61,820 bases of DNA from Desulfobulbaceae bacterium (lineage in GTDB: Bacteria; Desulfobacterota; Desulfobulbia; Desulfobulbales; Desulfocapsaceae), in contig JAAELB010000137.1 in NCBI GenBank assembly GCA_024227155.1, forward strand, positions 1 through 61,820. Direction: 5' to 3'. Shown here in pieces: positions 36,743 to 45,127 of this stretch. The notes under the pieces were generated by a model, which was not told the DNA's origin, made no database searches, and was given only the letters and a program-made list of their open reading frames with translations. The translations under genes were made by a program, and so were the position numbers. Each line of letters begins with the position of its first letter. The first letter of the stretch is position 1.

Positions 36743-37225
36743 TCAGCCGCCCCAAGGCATTTGGGTGTATTCTTCAAAAACCTTATCATGGAGTTCCTTG
36801 AAATATGCTTCATGACCTCTTTCCCACCTAGCGAGTTGCTCGAACGCTTTTTTCGCTGTGCCGGATGATTTAGATGCAGCATTCTCATAAAATTCTGAAA
36901 GATCACTTTCGATGAGGTAAGCCGTTCTTAATACAGCCACATCTGGAATCATGGATTCGATAAGGCTCTGATCGAGATGTTCTGACTCCGCCTTGTCTTC
37001 AAACCATCTTTCACCCTCCAGCATAGCTTCTGATTGGGCTTGTTCATCGCCCTCAGCTTTCATAAGTTTATTAATAAACTCAATGTGCTTTAACTCTTCG
37101 TCTGCAAGCTTTTGGAAAACCTGAGCGGCGGCCGCATGGCCAGCTTTATCGGCATTGGCTTTGAAAAACTGATATCCTTCTTTTTCCCTTTGCAGGGCAT
37201 ACTCAAAAATTTTTTGTAGATTCAT
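36743..37225 (-). CDS. Ferritin-like (rubrerythrin-type) diiron protein
   Basis: The ATG at 37225 has GAGAGGAT upstream. The 160-residue protein is all-helical, with EREKEGYQFFKANADKAGH near the N terminus, LADEELKHIEFINKLM, then YLIESDLSEFYENAA and LARWERGHEAYFKEL. The Glu and ExxH pairs (EELKH, ERGHE) are those that bind the diiron or other metal centre in rubrerythrin-like proteins. There is no C-terminal rubredoxin domain. Such proteins protect anaerobes from peroxide or store metal. It is transcribed away from the NuoEF-FDH operon, and a MITE lies about 50 bases upstream of its start. Confidence 0.85.
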   Translation of the reverse strand: MNLQKIFEYALQREKEGYQFFKANADKAGHAAAAQVFQKLADEELKHIEFINKLMKAEGDEQAQSEAMLEGERWFEDKAESEHLDQSLIESMIPDVAVLRTAYLIESDLSEFYENAASKSSGTAKKAFEQLARWERGHEAYFKELHDKVFEEYTQMPWGG

Positions 37226-37768
37226 GAATATCCTCTCGTTGGCAATATGTAATGTAGTGTGAAAAACAATAGATTTGAAGTAACCGTTCACCAGCACCCC
37301 ATTTTCGTCCGATCAGGCCTCCTGGCATAGCCAACTATAGCCAGGAGACCAGCTTGAACGAACCTGGAGCACTGGACAAACGGTTACGGACTCTGGTTAT
37401 GCAGTCTTTTAAAGGGGGCGGTGAACGGTTACGATTTGAAGATTGTACACTATAGCATTTTACCACATATTTCTATGGTTTTTTATAGAGACCTAACCCT
37501 CAATACTATTTCTTGGAAACCAGCATTTTGGATTTTTAGAGATATTTTTCCACAACAGCCAGACGATCTGGAAACGTTGAGTGAAATAGAAATGCTACGA
37601 TGTGGTATAATTATGATGACATCATAACCCTAGACGGCTATTCTATTCGTGGAGAAAAATGAAAAAGCCTTTTCTGTCACCAATTCTCAGTCGTTTAGCT
37701 TGTTCGTTGTTGTGGGCTGGGTGACGGTCAGGGCGATACAAAACATCTGCATTAAGGGGTACATTTTC
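37226..37768 (+). other. Intergenic region between divergent genes, with a MITE
   Basis: This stretch contains the 153-bp element at 37280-37432 and otherwise no gene I can support. The frame extending upstream of the NuoE start into 37649 has no ribosome site or family match. It must hold the promoters of the ferritin-like gene and of the NuoEF-FDH operon, but I see no certain consensus. Confidence 0.5.
37280..37432. mobile_element. 153-bp MITE with IS66-type ends and 8-bp target duplication
   Basis: The ends GTAACCGTTCACC and GGTGAACGGTTAC are perfect 13-bp inverted repeats. They are flanked directly on both sides by GATTTGAA (37272-37279 and 37433-37440). Ends beginning GTAA and an 8-bp duplication are features of the IS66 family. 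There is no transposase frame inside, so the element can only move with help in trans. The interior has a second hairpin (CTCCTGGCATAG..CTATAGCCAGGAG). Confidence 0.85.
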
Positions 37769-38236
37769 ATGGAGAAAGCGCAGGAAGAAGTATTGGAAAA
37801 AATCTTCCAGGGATCCTTGAAGAATAGTGACAATATTATCACTATTCTTCAGCGGATACAGAATGAATTTGGCTATGTCTCTGAGGAGAATGTTCACTGG
37901 TTTGCTAAAAGAACTGCCACCCCTGCCTCGAAATACTACGGAGTCATCACCTTTTATTCACAGTTTCATCTTGCTCCGCGAGGGAAAAATATAGTCACGG
38001 TTTGTGCGGGAACTGTATGCCATGTGAAAGGTGCTCCCAGAATTATTTCTAAAATCAAGGAAGACCTCAAATTAAAAGAAGACCAGGATACAACCAGGGA
38101 CAAACAATTCACTTTGGAATGTGTCAATTGTGTGGGAGCCTGCAGTATTGCGCCGGTTGTGCTGGTAAATGAAAAAGTGCTTGGCAAGGTGACCCCTACC
38201 AGCATGGTGAAGAGTCTTAAAGAATATAAGGAATAG
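37769..38236 (+). CDS. NuoE-like [2Fe-2S] subunit of an NAD-linked formate dehydrogenase
   Basis: I chose ATG 37769, preceded by AAGGGG. The 155-residue protein has a helical N-terminal domain (IITILQRIQNEFGYVSEENV) and a thioredoxin-like [2Fe-2S] domain with cysteines in TVCAGTVCHVKGA and ECVNCVGACSIAP, spaced as in NuoE/HydC. It usually sits next to NuoF in NADH dehydrogenases, NAD-linked formate dehydrogenases and bifurcating hydrogenases. The next gene starts 3 bases after its stop. A perfect 13-bp inverted repeat lies inside the coding sequence at 37818-37851. Confidence 0.9.
   Translation: MEKAQEEVLEKIFQGSLKNSDNIITILQRIQNEFGYVSEENVHWFAKRTATPASKYYGVITFYSQFHLAPRGKNIVTVCAGTVCHVKGAPRIISKIKEDLKLKEDQDTTRDKQFTLECVNCVGACSIAPVVLVNEKVLGKVTPTSMVKSLKEYKE
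37818..37851 (+). other. Strong hairpin inside the NuoE coding sequence
   Basis: TGAAGAATAGTGA and TCACTATTCTTCA form a perfect 13-bp stem with an 8-base loop, 49 bases after the start codon. It may affect translation or RNA stability, or be chance. Confidence 0.4.
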
Positions 38237-38239
38237 ACC

Positions 38240-40021
38240 ATGAACAGTGAAGTAATCGTCAATGTATGCATGGGTACAGGGGGCATCGCTGCTGGAGGTG
38301 ACCTGGTCATGGAGGCATTTATCGGGGAATTTGCAGCAGCCGGAGTGGAAAATGCTACGGTAAAGGAAAAATGCAGGCTGCATAAGGTAGGTTGCCGGGG
38401 CTTTTGCGCAAAAGATGTACTTGTTGATATATCCGTCGATGGAAATGTATCGACCTATCAGTATATTCAGGCCGATATGGTGCCAAGGCTTGTTAGGGAT
38501 CACGTTCTGGGTGGGCGTCCGGTAGACGAGTGGCTTGTAGGGGAGGACTATCATGTATTCCATGAAAATCAGAATAAAATTGTCCTGGCTGATCTTGGTA
38601 AAATTGATCCAGAATCCATCGACGATTACCTGGGTGTCGATGGATACAAGGCAGTTGAGAAGGTACTCACCACAATGCGGCCTGAGGATGTGGTTTCTAC
38701 CATCAAAGAGTCCGGTCTTCGGGGGCGCGGTGGTGGCGGTTTTCCCACCGGTCTCAAGTGGGGATTCTGTGCTGCTAACGAGTCGGATCAGTACTATATA
38801 ATATGTAACGCAGATGAGGGTGATCCCGGTGCCTTTATGGATCGTTCAATCATTGAAGGAAACCCACATTCTGCGATTGAAGGAATGGTCATCGGGGCTT
38901 ATGCAATCGGTGCCTCTGTCGGGTACGTCTATATCAGGGCTGAGTACCCTTTGGCGGTTGACAGGCTGAACAAGGCGATCACTGATGCAAAAGAAAGAGG
39001 TTTCTTAGGCGAGAAACTTTTCGGTTCAGATTTTAATTTTACCCTCAAAGTAAAGCTTGGTGCCGGTGCTTTCGTTTGTGGTGAAGAGACAGCACTTATA
39101 GCCTCCATTGAAGGGGAGCGTGGCATGCCCAGAGCCAAGCCGCCGTTTCCTGCAAATAAAGGGCTCTGGGGTAAACCGACTATTATCAACAACGTTGAAA
39201 CCTTCGCTAATATTCCCCCAATAATGATTAAGGGTGCTGACTGGTTTGCTTCCATCGGCTCGGAGAAGTCCAAAGGGACCAAGGTCATCGCCCTTACCGG
39301 TAAGATCAGAAACACTGGGCTTATCGAAATTCCAATGGGCATGCCGCTCAAAGACATCATTTATAAGGTTGGTGGCGGAATTGAGGGTGACAGGCTCTTT
39401 AAAGCGGTGCAAACCGGGGGACCATCCGGTGGCTGCATTCCCCAGCAACATATAGACTTGGCAGTGGACTATGAGGGGCTTGCGTCGGTTGGCTCGATGA
39501 TGGGATCCGGGGGGATGGTTGTTCTTGATGAGACGGACTGTATGGTTAATATCTCCAAGTTCTTCCTCGAATTCACCCAGGCGGAGTCCTGTGGTAAGTG
39601 TGTACCCTGTCGGCTGGGAACCAAAAGACTTCTCGAAATTCTCACCAGGATTGTCGATGGGGAGGGGAGGAAGGGTGATATCGAACTTCTTCAGGATTTG
39701 GCGGAAGACGTTCGTGATTCCAGCCTGTGTGGGTTGGGAATGTCGGCACCGAATCCCATCCTCAGTACCATAAAGTATTTCAGGCATGAGTATGAAGCGC
39801 ATATCAACCAGAAGAAATGTCCGGCAAAAGTATGTAACAAACTGCTCACTTTCTTTATCCGTGAAGATATGTGTGTCGGCTGCGGTATGTGTATCCGGGC
39901 CTGTTCGGTCAGTGCCATTACGGGAGAGAAAAAGAAACCCCATAAGATTGACAACGCAAGCTGTATCCAATGTGGGGCTTGTTTCGATGCCTGTAAATTC
40001 AGTGCTGTGTTAAAGGAGTAG
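38240..40021 (+). CDS. NuoF-like NADH/FMN-binding subunit with extra iron-sulfur domains
   Basis: The 593-residue protein starts with a thioredoxin-like [2Fe-2S] domain (VCMGTGGIAAGG, CRLHKVGCRGFCAKD). The FMN- and NADH-binding core follows (RGRGGGGFPTGLKWGF, CNADEGDPGAFMDRS, GAGAFVCGEETALIASIEG). Next is the N3-type cluster site ESCGKCVPCRLGTKRL, and the C terminus has two [4Fe-4S] motifs (CVGCGMCIRACS, CIQCGACFDACK). This is the HndC/HydB arrangement of bifurcating hydrogenases and formate dehydrogenases. It should reduce NAD(P)+ with electrons from the formate dehydrogenase encoded next, possibly together with ferredoxin. Confidence 0.92.
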   Translation: MNSEVIVNVCMGTGGIAAGGDLVMEAFIGEFAAAGVENATVKEKCRLHKVGCRGFCAKDVLVDISVDGNVSTYQYIQADMVPRLVRDHVLGGRPVDEWLVGEDYHVFHENQNKIVLADLGKIDPESIDDYLGVDGYKAVEKVLTTMRPEDVVSTIKESGLRGRGGGGFPTGLKWGFCAANESDQYYIICNADEGDPGAFMDRSIIEGNPHSAIEGMVIGAYAIGASVGYVYIRAEYPLAVDRLNKAITDAKERGFLGEKLFGSDFNFTLKVKLGAGAFVCGEETALIASIEGERGMPRAKPPFPANKGLWGKPTIINNVETFANIPPIMIKGADWFASIGSEKSKGTKVIALTGKIRNTGLIEIPMGMPLKDIIYKVGGGIEGDRLFKAVQTGGPSGGCIPQQHIDLAVDYEGLASVGSMMGSGGMVVLDETDCMVNISKFFLEFTQAESCGKCVPCRLGTKRLLEILTRIVDGEGRKGDIELLQDLAEDVRDSSLCGLGMSAPNPILSTIKYFRHEYEAHINQKKCPAKVCNKLLTFFIREDMCVGCGMCIRACSVSAITGEKKKPHKIDNASCIQCGACFDACKFSAVLKE

Positions 40022-40026
40022 TGACC

Positions 40027-42711
40027 ATGATGAATGTAATGATAGATGGTAGAGAAATTGAAGTGGCCGAAGGGACGACGGTTCTTGAGGCTGCAAAGTC
40101 ATTAGGCATAGTCATTCCCACTCTTTGTCACGATGATCGCATTAAACCTTTTGGCGCTTGCAGGCTCTGTATCGTTGAGATCGCTGGGATGCCTAAACCG
40201 GTGACAGCCTGTACCACTCCTGTAACAGATGAGATGATCGTAAAAACCCAGAGTGCGAAACTCTACCGGTTGCGAAAAACGGTGGTTGAGTTGTTGCTCT
40301 CTGACCATCCAAATGATTGTATGACCTGTATCGGAACCGGTGACTGTACCCTTCAGGAGCTTGCCTATCAATACGGGATTCGTGACAATCGCTTTAAAGG
40401 TGAAATGCGCGATCACCACCGTATTGACACCAACCCTTTTATCATCAGGCAACAGAATAAATGTGTTCTCTGTGGTCTCTGCGTCAGGGTTTGTGAAGAG
40501 GTTCAGGGGGTTGGTGCCATCGGTTTTGCAGAGCGTGGTTTTGAGGCAAAAGTGATTCCACCTTTTGGCAATACTCTTGATTGTGAATTTTGCGGCCAGT
40601 GCGTCGAAGTTTGTCCAACCGGAGCGCTTTCTGGTGCTGTATGGGCGGGAAAACCAAGAATGGAAGGGGTGGAGAAAACAGAAACAATTTGCACCTACTG
40701 CGGGTGTGGTTGCAATATGACTCTTTCAACCCACGGGGATCAAGTGATCAGGGTTGACTCCAGGAGCGACAACCATAACAGCGGCTGGCTCTGCGCCAAA
40801 GGTCGCTTTGGTTTTGATTTTATCAATAGCTCGGAGCGCCTTAAGTGGCCGCTTATCAGAAAAGAGAAAGGAGGTCCGTTAGAGCGCGCCAGCTGGGATG
40901 AAGCCCTTGAGTGTGTTGCAACGAAATTATCTGAAATAAAAGAAAAAAATGGTTCTGACAGTGTCGGTGGACTTAGTTCTGCCAGGTGCACCAACGAAGA
41001 AAACTATCTGTTCCAGAAGTTGTTTCGTGCCGGGTTCGGCACAAATAACATTGATCACTGTGCCCGCTACTGACACAGCGCGACTGTGGCCGGTCTGGCC
41101 ACAAAGTTTGGTTCAGGTGCAATGACTAACTCGGTTGAAGAGATAGCCGATACTGACGCAATGCTGGTCATTGGCTCAAATACCACCGAGAACCATCCAA
41201 TTATCGCCCTGAAGATGAAGGAGGCAGTGGCAAAAGGTGCTCAGCTGATTGTTGCAGATCCAAGAAAAATTCCTCTGGTGAAGTTTGCCACCCTATGGTT
41301 GCGTCAACGTCCGGGTACCGACTCAGTTTTGCTCAATGCAATCGCCCATGTGATTTGTAAGGAAGGGCTTGAGGATAACGCGTTCATTACAGAAAGAACT
41401 GATAATTTTGAAATATTTGCAAAATCATTACAGTCATTTACTCCGGAATTTGGGGAAGAAGTCACCGGTGTTCCAGCAGCAGATATCATCAAAGCGGCGA
41501 GAATTTATGGTTCTGCAGGTTGTGCAGGAATTTATTACGCCATGGGGATCACCCAGCATGTCATGGGTACCAACAACGTCAACGCCATTGGCAACCTGGC
41601 GATGATGACCGGCAACCTCGGCAAGCATGGGGCAGGTGTCAATCCGCTTCGAGGTCAAAACAACGTTCAGGGTTCCTGTGATATGGGCAGCCTGCCTAAT
41701 GTTTACCCAGGATACCAGAAGGTTGACGACCCGGCAGTAAAAGAGAAATTTGAAACAGCCTGGGGACAGGTTCTGTCTGATAAAATCGGTACACCTGCTT
41801 CGGTTATGACCAATCAGATGATAGAGGGTACCATAAAAGGGCTATATATCTTCGGGGAAAATCCGGCGCTATCCGACCCTAATACAACTCATTCAGTTGA
41901 AGCCTTCAAAAGCCTCGAGTTCCTGGTGGTGCAGGATATTTTTATGACCGAGACCGCGGAACTTGCCGATGTTGTACTGCCGGGAGCCTCGTTTGCTGAA
42001 AAAGACGGTACCTTTACCTGCTCCGAGCGTCGGGTGCAGCGAATTCGAAAAGCCATTAATCCTCCGGGAGAGGCCAGACCGGATCTGGATATTATCGACC
42101 AGCTCTATAAGCGTGTTCTTGGTGAGGGCAACCTGGATGAAACTCCAGATCCTTCGGCGGTATTCGATGAAGTAGCTGGACTTTGGGCTGCTCTGGCAGG
42201 TATGGACTATAAGCGCATTGATAGAGATGGGCTGCAATGGCCATGTCCGGATAAAGATCATCCAGGGACCAAATTCCTCTTTGAAGAACAATTTGCCACA
42301 GAAAATGGAAAAGCTCTTTTTTGGGAGGTTCCTTACGTGAAATCTGATGAATTACCGGATGAGGAGTTTCCCTATGTGCTTACAACCGGCCGTGAGCTGT
42401 TCCACTACCATACCGGTTCTATGACCAGAAGGTCCACAGGGCTTAATACAATTGCTCCTGAAGCTTTTGTGGAGGTTAATCCGGCTGATGCTGCTAAGCT
42501 TGATGTGGCCCATGGAGAGCGGCTTACTGTACGTTCGCGGCGTGGTGAAATCAAGCTGAAGGCCAGAGTAAGTTCAATTGTTCCGCCAAGGGTTGTCTTT
42601 ATTCCCTTTCACTACACGGAGGCTGCGGCAAATCTGCTTACCAACAATGCCATGGACCCAGTTTGTAAGATAATGGAAGCAAAGGTGTGTGCTGTCAGTA
42701 TTCAGAAGTAA
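40027..42711 (+). CDS. fdhA: NuoG-fused formate dehydrogenase, selenoprotein (Sec at 41071-41073)
   Basis: ATG 40027 lies 8 bases after AAGGAG. UGA 41071 as Sec349 (DHCARY-U-HSATVAGLA) gives 894 residues. The N-terminal 230 residues are NuoG-like: a [2Fe-2S] ferredoxin (PFGACRLCIVEIAG), a DHPNDCMTCIGTGDCTLQ cluster site, and two [4Fe-4S] motifs (CVLCGLCVRVCEE, CEFCGQCVEVCPTG). The molybdopterin part has its own cluster (CTYCGCGCN, WLCAKGRFG), NPLRGQNNVQGSCDMG and a C-terminal dinucleotide domain. With NuoE and NuoF it forms an NAD-linked, possibly ferredoxin/NAD-bifurcating, soluble formate dehydrogenase. Confidence 0.94.
41085..41103 (+). promoter_or_regulatory. bSECIS hairpin for FdhA (40027)
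   Basis: TGTGGCC and GGCCACA form a perfect 7-bp stem around GGTCT, the E. coli fdhF-type loop, 11 bases after the UGA. Confidence 0.9.
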
Positions 42712-42743
42712 TATTTGTATTTGTCCATAACTGGACATAGTGT

Positions 42744-42786
42744 TATAAAGGGGAGTTTGAGGTAATTTCTCAAACTCCCTTTTATA
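42744..42786 (+). terminator. Terminator of the NuoEF-FDH operon
   Basis: TATAAAGGGGAGTTTGAG pairs with CTCAAACTCCCTTTTATA over 18 bp with one G-U pair, and TTTTATT follows. Confidence 0.85.
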
Positions 42787-42858
42787 TTTTATTAGCTTCG
42801 GATAAGCGTAGACTTCGAACGAATTTCAAAAGCACTACCTATTTATATCACTTGAAAA

Positions 42859-43245
42859 ATGAACGATTGTATAATAATTGACTCAAAGGATGACAAAATA
42901 TCCGAGTGTGAAAGCGTTATAATTATCCCCGAAATTGCAATGGAAGAGCCAGGATATATCCAGGTGTTCACCGTAAAAGATAGTGCCAATGCCAAGCACG
43001 AGTATCACGCTATGGCGCAGATGGCCTACTATCAATATCAGGATGATGAACTGACTCTTGTAGAAACCAATGGGACTATAGTTGTTACAGCACCCCAGGA
43101 GAAGGTGGAACTGGATGCGGGGGTCGTACTCTACCGTAAAGAGAACGGTGATTTTAATGGGATAGTTCATCGTCTTCAGAATAAGAAAAAACTACTGGAA
43201 GCCGGGTATCGCTACTGCACACGTTGGGTGCGGCTCGATATATAA
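42859..43245 (+). CDS. Small protein of unknown function
   Basis: The 128-residue product has no signal peptide, no membrane segment and no recognised motif. It is acidic at the N terminus and predicted mostly beta (SVIIIPEIAMEEPGYIQVFTV, GTIVVTAPQEKVELDAGVVLY), ending in a basic helix and YRYCTRWVRLDI. The ribosome site is poor (CTTGAAAA before the ATG). Just upstream lies a variant of the repeat motif GATAAGCGTAGACTTCG. It precedes the DUF166 selenoprotein by 31 bases and may be co-transcribed with it. Function unknown. Confidence 0.55.
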   Translation: MNDCIIIDSKDDKISECESVIIIPEIAMEEPGYIQVFTVKDSANAKHEYHAMAQMAYYQYQDDELTLVETNGTIVVTAPQEKVELDAGVVLYRKENGDFNGIVHRLQNKKKLLEAGYRYCTRWVRLDI

Positions 43246-43276
43246 AAACAGGAAATATTACCCTAAGGATGGAATC

Positions 43277-43933
43277 GTGACTGAGAAAAACGGGATTTCC
43301 CGTCAGAAGCTGACTGTTTTTCAGCAAAATGGCAGTGGTAATCTGAAAATTGAAGGGCTAAAAAAATATGGTGAAGAGCTGTTTGAACTGAAAATTGTCA
43401 ATATTGATGAGATTCTTCCTCCAGTTCTTGATGATACGAGTGACTATTTACCAAAAAGCATCTCCTGTGATCTGGTACTTGATTTTTTAACCCATAGTGA
43501 TCTGTCCACAGATCTTGCAGCGCTTTGTGTCAAAAATGAGATCCCTGTTGTTGCCTCGGGAAAAAAGACCACTGGCAAGGGTGTGAGCGCACCTCCGACC
43601 TGATGTGGGCTTCCAAGGCAGGTTGGTCTTGGTAACTATGGTGAAAATTTTGGTGCTCCCGAATTTGATGTTGAGGTTGAGGAAGGGATAGTCAGCAAAG
43701 TAACAATAATCCGTGGTGCACCGTGCGGCGCAACGTGGGAGGTGTCACAACGTTTAATCGGCCATCCGGTAAACGACGCGGCTCGAAAAATTGGGCTTGA
43801 AACCCAGTTTTACTGTTCCGCCGACCCCGCTGGCTGGGATCCTATTTATGGTAAGAGTCCGGTACATTTTGCCGGGAAAATCCATGCGAAAGAGCTGCAA
43901 AAAGCTATTGAGAGGGTTTTGGAATTATCTTGA
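43277..43933 (+). CDS. dfsP: DUF166-family selenoprotein (Sec at 43601-43603)
   Basis: A GTG start follows AAGGATGGA. Reading UGA 43601 as Sec109 joins two halves of one DUF166 protein of 218 residues: SGKGVSAPPT-U-CGLPRQVGLGNYGENFGAPEF fits the family's usual CC pair at this place. Later conserved parts are RGAPCGATWEVSQRLIG and FYCSADPAGWDPIYGKSPVHFAGKIH. From memory, databases use the name DfsP for DUF166 (seleno)proteins. The biochemical role is unknown; the Sec-Cys pair suggests redox or metal chemistry. The normal stop is also UGA (43931), without a hairpin. Confidence 0.85.
43613..43632 (+). promoter_or_regulatory. bSECIS hairpin for the DUF166 selenoprotein
   Basis: CCAAGGC pairs with GTCTTGG (one G-U) around AGGTTG, 9 bases after the UGA. 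Confidence 0.7.
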
Positions 43934-43958
43934 TTAGCCCCAGTAGTAGAAGGTTAAA

Positions 43959-43987
43959 AAGGCCTGTGTTGTTACTACACAGGCCTT
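43959..43987 (+). terminator. Terminator after the DUF166 gene
   Basis: AAGGCCTGTGT and ACACAGGCCTT form a perfect 11-bp stem with a 7-base loop, followed by CTTCCTTT. It could also serve the minus-strand gene ending at 44039. Confidence 0.85.
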
Positions 43988-44038
43988 CTTCCTTTGCACA
44001 TACATTATTTCCAACACTCTTATATTGGTGTTTGTAAT

Positions 44039-44935
44039 TTAATCTAAATCATATGAAGCTTTGACAACTGTATATGGAAGTTGCAGGTATTCCATTGTTT
44101 TCCCCGTTTTCCTCCATCCATTTTCTCTGAAGAATCTTGAGAAATTCAAACTGACACCGGCATATAGAAATCTGGCTTTTTCTTGATCCTTTTCGTTGTA
44201 TCCTCTGGTATTGTAGCCACCGTGAAACTCAAGAAACTTTAAAAATGAGTTCTCTATGAAGTCGAACCCTTCCAGTTTAAGGACAACAGAATAATAGTGG
44301 TTTGAGTAATCATCAAAAATTCCTTCAACATTTTCGTTGAATACATATTCTACCCTGAAATCTATGAGATCGTCGATTTCAGGATTGCGCTGCATCCACA
44401 CTGAGGTGAGCGCTCCAAGGCTATTCATAGCCATATCTTGCCAGGCCATTCCCTGTGATTGACTGGTTGCATCCATGAACTCCATAGCTGCCTGGATCCC
44501 CCAAGCAGACCATGCAGCATATACATTGGCTTTATCCGGTTCATACCCCCAGTGGGTATAGAGAGCTGTGAGGGAATCTGAAAAGACATACGTTGCCCAG
44601 AAATGGCCGAGTTTATCGGCTCCGCCATACTTGGTGTCCTGTTCAAACCAGCCTTCGTTTCCACTGTGTAGACCGCTGGAACCATACTCCCATTCCGACA
44701 GACCCCAAATGCCAATTACGGTTGCTGCAAAAAAATTACTGTACAGTATTTTGTTTTCTTTAGTTTGTTTAAACCACCATCTATCTTCAGTGTCTTCAGT
44801 ATGAATGTCAAATGACTGTTCAATGTTTTCCTTAGCAACCGGTTCATCTGGTTGTGAATAAGCGCTGACTGGGAGGAATAACCCAACAAGGACGAGTGCT
44901 AAGGTGTGGTTGTCCAGTGCTTTTAATATTTGCAT
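44039..44935 (-). CDS. YfiM/DUF2279-like exported protein
   Basis: The 298-residue protein begins with a signal peptide (about residues 10-27, HTLALVLVGLFLPVSAYS). The core carries ATVIGIWGLSEW, YGGADKLGHFWATYVFSDSLTALY and a second block with WSAWGIQAAMEFMD, typical of the DUF2279 (YfiM-like) family of envelope proteins. The C-terminal third has strands such as YYSVVLKLEGFDF and RFLYAGVSLNFSRFF that suggest an outer-membrane-like beta part. Function is not established. It stands alone between a two-way terminator and the sensor kinase gene. Confidence 0.75.
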   Translation of the reverse strand: MQILKALDNHTLALVLVGLFLPVSAYSQPDEPVAKENIEQSFDIHTEDTEDRWWFKQTKENKILYSNFFAATVIGIWGLSEWEYGSSGLHSGNEGWFEQDTKYGGADKLGHFWATYVFSDSLTALYTHWGYEPDKANVYAAWSAWGIQAAMEFMDATSQSQGMAWQDMAMNSLGALTSVWMQRNPEIDDLIDFRVEYVFNENVEGIFDDYSNHYYSVVLKLEGFDFIENSFLKFLEFHGGYNTRGYNEKDQEKARFLYAGVSLNFSRFFRENGWRKTGKTMEYLQLPYTVVKASYDLD

Positions 44936-45127
44936 GGGTGTTAAACGTTTTCCTGCCAGAAACGGTTGGGACGACTTACTAAAAACATAAATTAATTAAA
45001 AGTTAATAACATAATATTGCAGTGACATTATAGTTTGCTGTATTTCGCCAAGAGTTGGTTAAGGGTTACAAAGAACAATGATAATGTAAGAGTTCTTTTT
45101 TAATCAGTTCTATTGCTCTCTGCTATC

